From: Syntrophopropionicum propionicicum_A
Lineage (GTDB): Bacteria; Bacillota; Desulfotomaculia; Desulfotomaculales; Pelotomaculaceae
Length of the DNA: 64,000 nt
NCBI RefSeq assembly: GCF_048984525.1
Contig: NZ_JBMGJC010000012.1
Span: forward strand, 1 to 64,000
Reading direction: 5' to 3'
The position numbers were made by a program, and so were the translations under genes. Positions 51,908-60,133 of the stretch are shown here, one piece after another. The stretch's first letter is position 1, and each line of letters opens with the position of its first letter. The notes under the pieces are model-generated. The model searched no databases and had not been told where the DNA came from. It saw nothing but the letters and a program-made list of their open reading frames with translations.

Positions 51908-53608
51908 ATGGACATTTTGAGGCAAAAGAGGCTGGTCCTAATTTTTTCTGTTCTATTTATATGTTTTCTGGGGCTGGCCGTCCAGCTGTGGCGGATTCAG
52001 ATAAAAAACGGGGAACGGTACGCTTGTCTCGCGTTGGAACAGGGCAGCATCTGGGTCTCACTGGAGGATGCTCCCAGGGGTAAAATCCTTGACCGTAATT
52101 TAGTCCCGCTTACCGGGGGGAAGACCGAAAACAGGGTAGTGGTTTTCCCGCAGGTGGTAAAAGATAAAGATGCGGCTTCTAAAGGCCTGGCGGAGATCCT
52201 CGCTGTTGATGAAGCAGGCATAAAACGATGTTTGGATGGAGGAGCATGCTGCCTGCCTTACGACTTAACCGCTAAGCAGACAGAACTCATCCGGCAAAAG
52301 GACTGGACAGGCGTAATGGCGCTGCCGGTGCAGTTCAGGTACGGCGATAATTCACTGGCGTCTCAAACTTTAGGCCACCTGGGCAAAGTATCGTCTTACG
52401 CCGAGTACTTCAACCTTGTCTCCCATTCCGAAAAAATTTACCGCTACGACGACCTGGTGGGTAAGACAGGCCTGGAAATGGCGTACGAGGAGGATTTGAA
52501 AGGAAACAGGCCGGAGCAAGCGGTAAGAGTTTTTAAAGACGCCCAGGGAAAGCTGCTTGGCGGTCCCGGCTTTGAGCTGGAGGAGCAGGCGGAGGACAGG
52601 GCCCGGCGGGATGTGGTGCTGACCCTGGACTCCCGTGTCCAGCAGGTTGTTGAAGATACTATGGACCGGAAGATAAGCATTGGCGCGGTGGTAGTGATGG
52701 AAGCAGGGACAGGAGATATCCTCGCCATGGCCAGCCGCCCGGGTTTTGACCCGGCACACCCGGAAAAAAACCTTGGCGGCGCGGCTGAGGGGAGTTCTTT
52801 TGACCACTGCACCGCGCTCTACCAACCGGGCTCTGTTTTTAAAATAGTGCTGGCCGCGGCAGCTCTGGAGGAAGACCCGGCCAGCCTGAAAAACCGTTTT
52901 AACTGCCTCGGTGAAAAAGATAACATAATTCACTGCTGGAAAGAAGGGGGGCATGGCGATATTAATTTTGCGCGCGCCTTTGCCGAGTCATGCAACCCCA
53001 CATTCGCCAGGGTCGGGCTGGACCTGGGCGCTCCGAAACTGATAGAATACGCCGGCCGGCTTGGCCTGGAGAACCAAAACGTTATAGGTTACCCGGTAGT
53101 TTGCGACACGCGCCAGGACCTGGATTTAATCGGGGAGCCGTACAACCTGGTCAACTGCAGCATAGGCCAGGGGCCGGTACTGGTTACGCCGCTGCAGGTG
53201 GCGGCCATGACGAACGCGATCGTCTCCGGCGGGATATACAGGGAGCCGCGCCTGGTTAAGGAAGTCCGCAGCAGCAGGGGCAGTGTCGTTAAAGAGTTTT
53301 ATATAGGCGCCGGCAGTCAGGCTGTTTCACCAGACACCGCTGGAATACTGCGCGGCCTGATGGAGTCAGTTGTTGACAGTGGCACCGGCACGGGAGCCGC
53401 GGTGCCGGTATTCGGCAGTGCCGGCAAGACAGGCTCGGCGCAGGTAGGCAGCAGCGGGGAGAAAACAGACGCCTGGTTTACCGGGTACGCCCCCCGGAAG
53501 AACCCCCGCTATGTGGTGACAGTACTGGTGGAAGGCGGCGACAGCGGCAGCGAATCTGCCGCCCCGGTTTTCCGCGAGATAGCGGAAATTTTACTCAAGC
53601 TGGAATAG
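51908..53608 (+). CDS. Class B penicillin-binding protein (PBP2/SpoVD-like transpeptidase)
   Basis: 566 residues. N-terminal membrane anchor (about 9-28), a dimerisation domain with APRGKILDRN, then the transpeptidase domain. Active-site motifs: SxxK with Ser309 (PGSVFK), SxN (SCN) and KTG (AGKTGSAQ). It crosslinks peptidoglycan. Length and sequence resemble shortened PBP2-type proteins of this lineage. Which process it serves, division, elongation or sporulation, cannot be told, and no ftsW/rodA partner is adjacent. Start ATG behind GGAAGG. Confidence 0.9.
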   Translation: MDILRQKRLVLIFSVLFICFLGLAVQLWRIQIKNGERYACLALEQGSIWVSLEDAPRGKILDRNLVPLTGGKTENRVVVFPQVVKDKDAASKGLAEILAVDEAGIKRCLDGGACCLPYDLTAKQTELIRQKDWTGVMALPVQFRYGDNSLASQTLGHLGKVSSYAEYFNLVSHSEKIYRYDDLVGKTGLEMAYEEDLKGNRPEQAVRVFKDAQGKLLGGPGFELEEQAEDRARRDVVLTLDSRVQQVVEDTMDRKISIGAVVVMEAGTGDILAMASRPGFDPAHPEKNLGGAAEGSSFDHCTALYQPGSVFKIVLAAAALEEDPASLKNRFNCLGEKDNIIHCWKEGGHGDINFARAFAESCNPTFARVGLDLGAPKLIEYAGRLGLENQNVIGYPVVCDTRQDLDLIGEPYNLVNCSIGQGPVLVTPLQVAAMTNAIVSGGIYREPRLVKEVRSSRGSVVKEFYIGAGSQAVSPDTAGILRGLMESVVDSGTGTGAAVPVFGSAGKTGSAQVGSSGEKTDAWFTGYAPRKNPRYVVTVLVEGGDSGSESAAPVFREIAEILLKLE

Positions 53609-53614
53609 CGGGAC

Positions 53615-53692
53615 CGTGTCAAGGGGACGGTTCTCTTGACACGCTTTCAGAATATTATTAAAACGTGTCAGAAGAACCGTCCCCTTGACACG
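53615..53692. repeat. Two GAACCGTCCCC units in opposite orientation, CGTGTCA arms
   Basis: Unit 1 at 53615-53643 and unit 2 at 53664-53692. Both have CGTGTCA/TGACACG arms. They are separated by AATATTATTAAAA. Confidence 0.85.
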
Positions 53693-53694
53693 CT

Positions 53695-53723
53695 AAAAGG
53701 CCCACTTTAATGGTGGGCCTTTT
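53695..53723. terminator. Bidirectional terminator between PBP and glutaredoxin genes
   Basis: AAAAGGCCCAC pairs with GTGGGCCTTTT; runs of A and T on both sides let it act on both strands. The glutaredoxin stop codon lies 3 bp away. Confidence 0.8.
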
Positions 53724-53725
53724 AG

Positions 53726-53956
53726 CTATATTAACTTTTCCAGCTCGCTTTTGTTGAAACCTACTACCACCTGTTCCCCAACCATAATTGTAGGCACGGC
53801 CATCCGCCCGGTTTTTCTGAGCATTTCTTCCCGCGCAGTTTTGTCCGCAGCAACATCTAACTCCTGGTACTTTACTCCCTTCTGTGAGAGGAACTCCTTC
53901 ACGTGTATGCAGTGCGGTCAGGTAGGGGTTGTGTAAACTGTAATATTTTCATGCAT
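53726..53956 (-). CDS. Selenocysteine-containing glutaredoxin-like protein (in-frame UGA)
   Basis: 76 residues if TGA at 53920-53918 is read through. MHENITVYTTPT-[UGA]-PHCIHVKEFL...RKTGRMAVPTIMVGEQVVVGFNKSELEKLI is a complete glutaredoxin: the redox motif would be U13-P-H-C16, with cis-Pro in AVPTI and the GF motif near the end. The UGA stands exactly at the first active-site Cys. Downstream GTGAAGG-AGTT-CCT-(C)-TCAC can fold with GU in the loop about 24 nt after UGA, as bacterial SECIS elements do. GGAGG lies 8 nt upstream of the ATG. It would reduce disulfides or peroxiredoxins. SelABC are outside the window. Confidence 0.85.
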
Positions 53957-54156
53957 GGTACATACCTCCGATTATACTTTTTCTTTATTATTCATTGAGA
54001 CCGGGGGAAATATGCGGCAAGCAGGCCAGGCTCTTGACTTATTACTCAAAGAAATTCGAGGAACACTTTTCCATTTTTCCAATATTGTATAGCATTGACC
54101 ATAAATGTTCCCGTATATGAATCATTATGTATTTACCTGGGGGTAAGGAAAGAGTT

Positions 54157-55137
54157 ATGGACAGCTTCAACATTCTTTTTACCAGTGCGGGCAGGCGGGT
54201 TTCCCTGCTCAGGTCATTCAGGCAAAGCCTTAAAACCATGGGTTTAAGGGGAAACATTATCACCGCGGACTTAAACAAAAGCGCTCCCGCGTCGTTTGTC
54301 GCTGACATCGGGGAGTTGGCGCCACCCGTTGTGGACCCGGGCTATATCGAAGCCCTCAAGGCTATATGCCGCAAAAGGCGGATTAAGCTGGTGGTACCTT
54401 TGATAGATACCGAGCTGTCTATACTGGCTGACAGCAAAAAAGATTTCGAAGAAATCGGGGTCAACGTCATGGTATCTTCACCGGAAGTTAACGAAATCAG
54501 CTTTGACAAGAGAAAAACCAGCGAATTTTTTAAGGCGATAGGAGTACAGACTCCTGAGATCCTGGATCCGAAAGAAATAATAAGCGGGCCCGCAGCCAGG
54601 TATCCATATCTTTTAAAGCCATTTAACGGCAATTCAAGCACCGGTGTGACAAAAATTTGGAGCGCAAAGGAACTGGAGTTTTTTGTCAGTTATGTGCCTG
54701 GCGCTATTGTGCAGGAGCTTATTACCGGGGAAGAGTATACCTTGGATATCCTGGCCGACCTGCACGGCAGGGTCAGGTGTGTTGTGCCAAGGCTGCGGAT
54801 TGAGACCAGGTCCGGCGAGATCAGCAAGGGAATGACTGTAAAAAACATTGATATTATTAACGCCGGGAAAAAAGTGGTCGAAGCGCTCCCCGGAGCGGTG
54901 GGCTGCATTACTGTCCAGTGCTTTTTGACTCCGGGCAGAGAGATCAAGTTTATTGAGATTAATCCCAGGTTTGGAGGAGGGATCCCGCTTTCAATCAGGG
55001 CTGGGGCCGATTTCCCCCGCTGGATAATTGAGATGTACCGCGGGTGCGAGAGTGAAATAACTCTCGACGGCTGGAAAGACGGCCTGGTAATGCTGAGGTA
55101 TGATGATGAGTTATTCACATTAAAGGAAAAAATTTAA
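54157..55137 (+). CDS. ATP-grasp enzyme, CarB-like fold
   Basis: 326 residues. N-terminal Rossmann-like domain (FNILFTSAGRRVSLLRSF), then an ATP-grasp fold with SFDKRKTSEFFK, YPYLLKPFNGNSSTGVTKI, VQELITGEEYTLDIL and the metal-site FIEINPRFGGGIPLS. It should form an amide or similar bond through an acyl phosphate; substrate unknown. Resembles the carbamoyl-phosphate synthase large-chain-like proteins of polysaccharide or capsule loci. ATG 54157 with AAGGAAAG 5 nt before it. Confidence 0.82.
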   Translation: MDSFNILFTSAGRRVSLLRSFRQSLKTMGLRGNIITADLNKSAPASFVADIGELAPPVVDPGYIEALKAICRKRRIKLVVPLIDTELSILADSKKDFEEIGVNVMVSSPEVNEISFDKRKTSEFFKAIGVQTPEILDPKEIISGPAARYPYLLKPFNGNSSTGVTKIWSAKELEFFVSYVPGAIVQELITGEEYTLDILADLHGRVRCVVPRLRIETRSGEISKGMTVKNIDIINAGKKVVEALPGAVGCITVQCFLTPGREIKFIEINPRFGGGIPLSIRAGADFPRWIIEMYRGCESEITLDGWKDGLVMLRYDDELFTLKEKI

Positions 55138-55181
55138 TAATGGGGCAAGGGATCTGTCCCGGACAAAACCGGCACGGAATT

Positions 55182-55272
55182 CGTGTCAAGAGAACCGTCC
55201 CCGTGACACGATCGTGTCAAGAGAACCGTCCCCGTGACACGAACGTGTCAAGAGAACCGTCCCCTTGACACG
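55182..55272. repeat. Three tandem GAACCGTCCCC units, 31-bp period
   Basis: Units at 55182-55210, 55213-55241 and 55244-55272, all in the same direction: CGTGTCAAG, AGAACCGTCCC, then CGTGACACG (first two) or CTTGACACG (third). Spacers are just AT and AA. Confidence 0.9.
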
Positions 55273-55286
55273 TTTTTGCTTCAGTT

Positions 55287-56615
55287 TTAGCCGCAGACTT
55301 CTTGCAGAGAAGCTTCCAGGATATCAGCGGCCTGGTTCAGCTCGGACTCGGTAATCACGAGCGGCATCAAGAACCGCAGCACGTTGCTGTATATCCCCGC
55401 GCTCAGGAAAATCAGGCCCCGCTTGTAGCACTCGGCTGTCAGCCGGGAGGTAATTTCCTTGGCCGGCTCTTTGGTTTTACGATCGTTGACCAGTTCGATC
55501 GCGATCATGGCGCCGAGGCCGCGCACATCACCGATCACAGGGTATTTCTCCTGCATTTCTTTTAACCGGCCCGTCAATACCGAGCCGATCCAGTTGGCCC
55601 TTTCCGGCAGGGCCTCATCCTTCATGATATCGATAACCTGCAGTGCCGCCGCGCAGGCAACCGGGTTGCCGCCGTAAGTGCCGCCTATTTCGCCGGGGGC
55701 GGGCGCGTCCATAACTTCCGCCCGGCCGGTGACCGCGCTCAGCGGGAATCCCGCGGCCAGCGACTTGGCGATAGCCATCAGGTCAGGCACCAAGCCGAAG
55801 TTTTCACATGCGAACAGTTTTCCTGTCCGTCCGAAACCAGTCTGAATTTCATCCGCAATAAACAGGATACCGTGTTTTTCACAGATTTGCTTTAATCCGG
55901 GCAGGAACTCCGGCGGCGGGACAATGAAGCCGCCCTCGCCCTGTACAGGCTCTGCGATCACAGCCGCCACCTGGTCCGACGGGCACTCGGCCACAAAGAA
56001 CCGCTCCAGGTTTTTCAGGCACTGCAGGTCGCAGGACGGGTAGCTCAGCCCGTAATAACAGCGGTAACAGTAAGCCGAAGGTACCTTATAGACATCGCTG
56101 GCAAACGGGCCGAAGCCGTATTTATAAGGCTTGACCTTGCTGGTCAGGGTCATGGCCAGCAGGGTGCGGCCGTGGAAAGCGCACTCCAGGGCGATTATGC
56201 CGGTCCTGTTGGTGTATTTCCTGGCGATCTTAACCGCGTTTTCCACCGCTTCCGCGCCGCTGTTGGCAAACATGGTCTTCTTGGGAAAGCTTCCGGGGGT
56301 AACTTCGTCCAGTTTTTCCGCCAGCTTCACATACTGCTCATACTGGGCGACGTTAAAGCTGGTGTGGATAAAGTGGTCGATCTGGTCTTTAGCCGCCTGC
56401 ACCACTTTTTCATGGCAGTGACCGGCGTTGTTAACGCCGATCCCACCGGCAAAGTCTATGAACTCGTTGCCGTCAACATCGGTAATAACAGCGCCTTTGG
56501 CCTCCTTGACGAAGATCTGGGTGGAGTAGGAGATACCCCTGGGGACATACTTTTGCCTCAATTCCAAGATCTCCTGGGATTTTGGGCCGGGCACCTGGGT
56601 TTTCAAAGTAGTCAC
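55287..56615 (-). CDS. gabT: 4-aminobutyrate aminotransferase-type class III transaminase
   Basis: About 442 residues. Class III PLP fold: GI.STQIFVKEAKGAVITDVDGN.FIDFAGGIGVNNAGH, ANSGAEAVENAVKIAR, ALECAFHGRTLLAMTLTSK, the cofactor Asp in FIADEIQTGFGRTGK and Lys in AIAKSLAAGFPLSAV. Closest to GabT/PuuE, which convert GABA and 2-oxoglutarate to succinic semialdehyde and glutamate; other omega-amino acids are possible. GTG 56615 follows AGGAGG by 10 nt; an in-frame ATG at 56654 contains that site downstream of itself. Its sigma-54 promoter is divergent from that of the AOR cluster. Confidence 0.88.
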   Translation of the reverse strand: MTTLKTQVPGPKSQEILELRQKYVPRGISYSTQIFVKEAKGAVITDVDGNEFIDFAGGIGVNNAGHCHEKVVQAAKDQIDHFIHTSFNVAQYEQYVKLAEKLDEVTPGSFPKKTMFANSGAEAVENAVKIARKYTNRTGIIALECAFHGRTLLAMTLTSKVKPYKYGFGPFASDVYKVPSAYCYRCYYGLSYPSCDLQCLKNLERFFVAECPSDQVAAVIAEPVQGEGGFIVPPPEFLPGLKQICEKHGILFIADEIQTGFGRTGKLFACENFGLVPDLMAIAKSLAAGFPLSAVTGRAEVMDAPAPGEIGGTYGGNPVACAAALQVIDIMKDEALPERANWIGSVLTGRLKEMQEKYPVIGDVRGLGAMIAIELVNDRKTKEPAKEITSRLTAECYKRGLIFLSAGIYSNVLRFLMPLVITESELNQAADILEASLQEVCG

Positions 56616-56690
56616 TTTAACACTTCCTCCTAATATAAATTTTGATTTTTGCATATATAACCTGAGTTTTTAATCATTTTTGTTTAGACC

Positions 56691-56706
56691 TGCAAAATAT
56701 GTGCCA
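56691..56706 (-). promoter_or_regulatory. Sigma-54 promoter of gabT
   Basis: On the minus strand TGGCACATATTTTGCA: TGGCAC at -24 and TTGCA at -12 with correct spacing (matches TGGCAYRNNNNTTGCW at every fixed base). Start predicted about 65 nt before the GTG. Confidence 0.85.
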
Positions 56707-56734
56707 CACAATCTAAACCATGCAATAATATTTC

Positions 56735-56805
56735 ACTATTTAGTATAATGCGAAATAGTCAATTTAACAATAATTATTAGACAATTTATTAATGCGATAA
56801 TAAAT
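56735..56805. promoter_or_regulatory. Inverted repeats, candidate activator sites
   Basis: ACTATTT-N11-AAATAGT (56735-56759) and ATTTATTA-N6-TAATAAAT (56784-56805). Both enclose an ATGCG string. They lie 30-100 bp behind the gabT sigma-54 promoter, where enhancer-binding proteins often bind. Confidence 0.45.
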
Positions 56806-56838
56806 GATTTGAAAATTCATTTAAAAGCAAAATCAAGA

Positions 56839-56867
56839 TTGACAATTCAAAATTCAGGTGGTAAAAT
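56839..56867 (+). promoter_or_regulatory. SigA promoter inside the divergent region
   Basis: TTGACA, 17-bp spacer, TAAAAT. It points toward the AOR gene but is followed about 70 bp later by a terminator. Confidence 0.7.
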
Positions 56868-56873
56868 TCATAA

Positions 56874-56941
56874 CAAATTATATATCTTTAAGACGCTGAT
56901 AAATACAATGGGGTTTTTACAGGTATAAGGCGTCTTTTTTT
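56874..56941 (+). ncRNA. Candidate small RNA of about 68 nt
   Basis: Predicted transcript from the SigA promoter above to a terminator: AAGACGC (56890-56896) pairs with GCGTCTT (56930-56936) and is followed by T residues, with GATAAATAC/GTAT able to extend the stem. It has no ORF. It may be a free small RNA or an attenuated SigA transcript of the AOR operon. Confidence 0.5.
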
Positions 56942-56950
56942 GAATCCATT

Positions 56951-56966
56951 AATGCAAATATGCATT
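56951..56966. promoter_or_regulatory. Palindrome AATGCA-N4-TGCATT, candidate upstream activator site
   Basis: A perfect 6-bp dyad; AATGCA recurs as a half-site at 56972-56977 with GCATCC nearby. It lies about 165 bp upstream of the AOR -24/-12 promoter, a normal distance for an enhancer-binding protein. Confidence 0.5.
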
Positions 56967-57127
56967 TTGGTAATGCAATACAGCATCCAGTGAAAAACAT
57001 AAGTAAATACTATCGAAATATAATGTGGTAATATTTATACGATGCCACAGTACATTAATTAGAGAGATAAATCATTTCTTACACATAAAAAACTCGTAAA
57101 TATAGTGATTTTTCAAAATTATTTAAC

Positions 57128-57143
57128 TGGCGCGGATCTTGCA
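57128..57143 (+). promoter_or_regulatory. Sigma-54 promoter of the AOR operon
   Basis: TGGCGCGGATCTTGCA: GG at -24 and GC at -12 at the right distance; one mismatch (G for A) to the consensus. Start predicted about 47 nt before the AOR ATG. Confidence 0.8.
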
Positions 57144-57201
57144 TAATTTTAAGTGTTTAGGAATTTAATTTTAAGGCTATAAAGACTTGGAGGCTTATGT
57201 G

Positions 57202-58941
57202 ATGTTGAAGGGATTTTACGGAAAACTGCTGCGGGTGGACCTGGACAGGCACACGTACGGGGAAGAAGAAATACCGGAGGAAATATTCAGGCGCTGCCTT
57301 GGCGGTAAAGGTCTGGGTACATATCTGCTGCTAAATAATGTTGACCAGTCAGCTGACCCGTTAGGCAGGGAAAACAAGCTTATTTTCACAACAGGGCCGG
57401 CCACCGGGACGCGCATGCCCGGCTCCAGCCGCCACGGCTTATTCGCCAAGTCCCCGCAGACGGGTGGCTACGCGGAATCATACGCTGGCGGAAAGGTCGC
57501 GCCGAAGATTAAGGCGACCGGCTACGACGCCATAATCTTAGAGGGCAAATCGGCGACCCCGGTATTCTTGGAAATCTCAGACGCAGGCGTCAAATTCCAC
57601 CCGGCTTCCGACCTGTGGGGAAAAGATACCTACACCACGGAAGACGAGGTCAAGGAGCGTGTCGGCGTCCCCAAAGCGCAGGCGGTCGTAATCGGCCCAG
57701 CCGGTGAGAACATGGTCCGCTTTGCCTGCGTGGAGAATAACTACTGGCGCTCGTCCGGCAGGGGCGGCATGGGCGCCGTGATGGGCAGCAAGAACGTGAA
57801 GGCAGTGGTCTTTCACGGAAGCAAGGCGGCGGCAATTGCCGACGAGGAGACGCTGAACAGTTTTGTAAAAAACTTAATAACCTCCTCCAAAGACCTGCCG
57901 GGCGTTAAGAATTACAAAAAATACGGCACCGCCCAGATGGTCGCTCTCCTGAACAGCGCCAAAGCATTTCCCACCAGGTACTGGTCAAAAGGAGTAAAGG
58001 AAGGCTGGGAGAAAATCAGCGGCGAGGCTCTGATCAGCAATTTCAAGGTAGTGCCGAAGACCTGCCCGGGCTGTTTTATCTCCTGCGGCGACCTGACCAC
58101 CATAGAGGAGGGGCCGCGGGCGGGCCTTACCCTGGAAGGGCCGGAATATGAAACGATCTACGCCTTCGGCGGGCTGTGCTGTATCGACCGGCTCGACGAC
58201 ATAATTTACTTAAACGACGTCTGCGACCGTCTGGGCATGGACACGATCACCGGGGGCAACCTGGTGGCGCTGGCCATGGAGGCACGCGAAAGAGGCCTTA
58301 ATAAAGACTTTCCGCAGTACGGAGACGCCGACGGCGCGGCCAGGCTGCTGGAAGACATGGCCTACAGGACGGGTCCCGGCGCAGTCTTTTCCAACGGCAT
58401 TATCGCGGCCGCCAAAGCACTGGGCATGGCCGGCGAAACTATCCACGTCAAGGGGATGGAGCCGCCCGGTTACGATCCCCGCGTGCTGAAGGGGATGGGC
58501 CTGGGCTATGCCACATCCGCCCGCGGCGCCTGCCACCTGAGGGCTACCTTCTACAAGCCGGAATTGTCCGGGATAATATCACCTGACGCCATTGAGGGCA
58601 AAGCCGCCCTGTTTATCGAATACGAAGATAGGCTCACCATCTTCAACACTTTCATCAACTGCACCTTTTACCGGGACCTGCTGCAGTGGAACGAGCTGCA
58701 GACCGTGATCAAGGCGATCACGGGCTGGGAATATACCGTGGAGGAACTGCGGCGCATGGCCAACGAGATCGTTACCATGACCCACCTCTTCAACCTGCAA
58801 AACGGCCTGGGCAAAGAAAGCGACGCCCTGCCCAAGCGCCTGCACAAGCAGCCGCTGCCCGAGACCGGCGCTATCATCAAGGAAGAAGACCTGGCATACA
58901 TGCTCAAGGATTACTACACGCTGCGCGGATGGGACGAGTAA
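57202..58941 (+). CDS. Tungsten-type aldehyde:ferredoxin oxidoreductase
   Basis: 579 residues. N-terminal AOR domain (GFYGKLLRVDLDRHTY, GGKGLGTYLL, GPATGTRMPGSSRHGLFAKSPQTGGYAES.AGGK.APKIKATGYDAIILEG). Cys288, Cys291 and Cys295 (TCPGCFISC) and Cys487 stand in the pattern of the [4Fe-4S] ligands of Pyrococcus AOR. It should hold a tungsto-bispterin cofactor and oxidise an aldehyde to acid with reduction of ferredoxin, or the reverse. First gene of the sigma-54 cluster. ATG 57202 follows GGAGG by 8 nt. Substrate could be the semialdehyde from GabT; this is inferred. Confidence 0.92.
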   Translation: MLKGFYGKLLRVDLDRHTYGEEEIPEEIFRRCLGGKGLGTYLLLNNVDQSADPLGRENKLIFTTGPATGTRMPGSSRHGLFAKSPQTGGYAESYAGGKVAPKIKATGYDAIILEGKSATPVFLEISDAGVKFHPASDLWGKDTYTTEDEVKERVGVPKAQAVVIGPAGENMVRFACVENNYWRSSGRGGMGAVMGSKNVKAVVFHGSKAAAIADEETLNSFVKNLITSSKDLPGVKNYKKYGTAQMVALLNSAKAFPTRYWSKGVKEGWEKISGEALISNFKVVPKTCPGCFISCGDLTTIEEGPRAGLTLEGPEYETIYAFGGLCCIDRLDDIIYLNDVCDRLGMDTITGGNLVALAMEARERGLNKDFPQYGDADGAARLLEDMAYRTGPGAVFSNGIIAAAKALGMAGETIHVKGMEPPGYDPRVLKGMGLGYATSARGACHLRATFYKPELSGIISPDAIEGKAALFIEYEDRLTIFNTFINCTFYRDLLQWNELQTVIKAITGWEYTVEELRRMANEIVTMTHLFNLQNGLGKESDALPKRLHKQPLPETGAIIKEEDLAYMLKDYYTLRGWDE

Positions 58942-59116
58942 TGAGGTATTCTAACCTGGCGGCTTACCGGCCTGCCCGGTTAGTTAGCTGAATAAAGCGA
59001 GACGGACTAATTTAAAAGGGGGCTGGGAAAAGCTAAACAGGGTTATCGGCGATTAAGGTAGAGCGGCCTTATAGTCCTTTAGTAAGAAAATAATGACAGG
59101 AGGTTAATTAAAGAAT

Positions 59117-60103
59117 ATGGATCAAAAATATTATGATGTCATATTAGACAGGCTGCCCGAAGCCGAGTCAAGGCCGGAAGTGCTGTTCAGGCAGGCCGGG
59201 GACGGCTTCCTCCAGGTGGAATACGGCTCCGTGCCGAGATTTAACCTGGTGGACTCTTTCCGCATCCTTACAGTTAACGACGGCGTAAAAGGGAAAAAAG
59301 TAAAAGGTCTGTATGAGACCGTGCCCGGGATCAGGACAAACATGTTCCACTTCAACCCGGAAGAGCTTTCCGCGAACGAATTAATCAAAGCAATCGAAGA
59401 GGAAGAGGATAAACTGGCCCACGTGGAGGATATCGAATTTGAATCCCGCCTCATCTCCCTTCCGATCGCCTTTGAAGACAGCGAGACCAAAAAAGCGGTA
59501 GAAAAATATGTTAAGGAAATAAGGCCCGGCGCCCCCAACGTGATCGACGGCTACAATATTGAATACATGGCCATGTGCAACGGCTGTGACGTGCAGGAAA
59601 TCAAGAACATGGTCTGCAGCACGGAATGGTACAACAGCGGCAACGGCTTCTGGCCGGGCGGCGGATTTTTCTGGCCCTTGGACCCCCGTTACGCTATCGT
59701 AGTGCCCAAATACAACCCGCCCAGGATATGGACTCCGGAAGGCACAGTCGGTATCGGCGGGCCCTGCCTCTATGTTTACCCGACACCCACCGGCGGCGGT
59801 TACCAGCTGTTCGGCAGGACCATCCCCATCTTCCAGTTCGCCCAGAAGCACCCCATGTTTAAAGACGGCCCGACATTCTTCAGAGCCGGCGACAGAATTA
59901 AATTCCACGAAGTATCTGAAGAAGAGGTTCTATATATTTACAAACACGTGCACGAGGACACCGATTACGTTTACGATATCAAGACCGAAAACTTTAAAGT
60001 CAAAGACTGGCTTGATTTTTACAATTCGGCGAATGTACAGAAAACTGTCAAAGAGCTGTTGGCCAGGCAGGAAGCAGGCACAAAGGCCGCGCCGAGCGTT
60101 TAG
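59117..60103 (+). CDS. pxpB: PxpB/KipI-like carboxyltransferase subunit (AHS1 domain)
   Basis: 328 residues. The AHS1 signature occurs at about 215-245 as GTVGIGGPCLYVYPTPTGGGYQLFGRT, with FNPEEL and NGCDVQEI in the N-terminal half. PxpB usually has about 220-240 residues; this one has about 60 extra at the N-terminus and a 40-residue C-terminal helix. In urea carboxylase the same domain forms half of the carboxyltransferase; in PxpABC it forms the kinase part of 5-oxoprolinase. AGGAGG lies 13 nt before the ATG. 175 bp separate it from AOR without a terminator. Confidence 0.82.
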   Translation: MDQKYYDVILDRLPEAESRPEVLFRQAGDGFLQVEYGSVPRFNLVDSFRILTVNDGVKGKKVKGLYETVPGIRTNMFHFNPEELSANELIKAIEEEEDKLAHVEDIEFESRLISLPIAFEDSETKKAVEKYVKEIRPGAPNVIDGYNIEYMAMCNGCDVQEIKNMVCSTEWYNSGNGFWPGGGFFWPLDPRYAIVVPKYNPPRIWTPEGTVGIGGPCLYVYPTPTGGGYQLFGRTIPIFQFAQKHPMFKDGPTFFRAGDRIKFHEVSEEEVLYIYKHVHEDTDYVYDIKTENFKVKDWLDFYNSANVQKTVKELLARQEAGTKAAPSV

Positions 60104-60133
60104 TCCCAATATTATAATAAGGAGGAAATATGC

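Noticed and set aside
53726..53956. Glutaredoxin pseudogene broken by a nonsense mutation
   Set aside because: Only one stop, precisely at the redox Cys codon, with a SECIS-like hairpin, good ribosome site and intact remainder; recoding is the better explanation.
55182..55272. CRISPR array (31-bp period)
   Set aside because: Spacers are only 2 bp and only three units exist; each unit belongs to the dispersed palindrome family.
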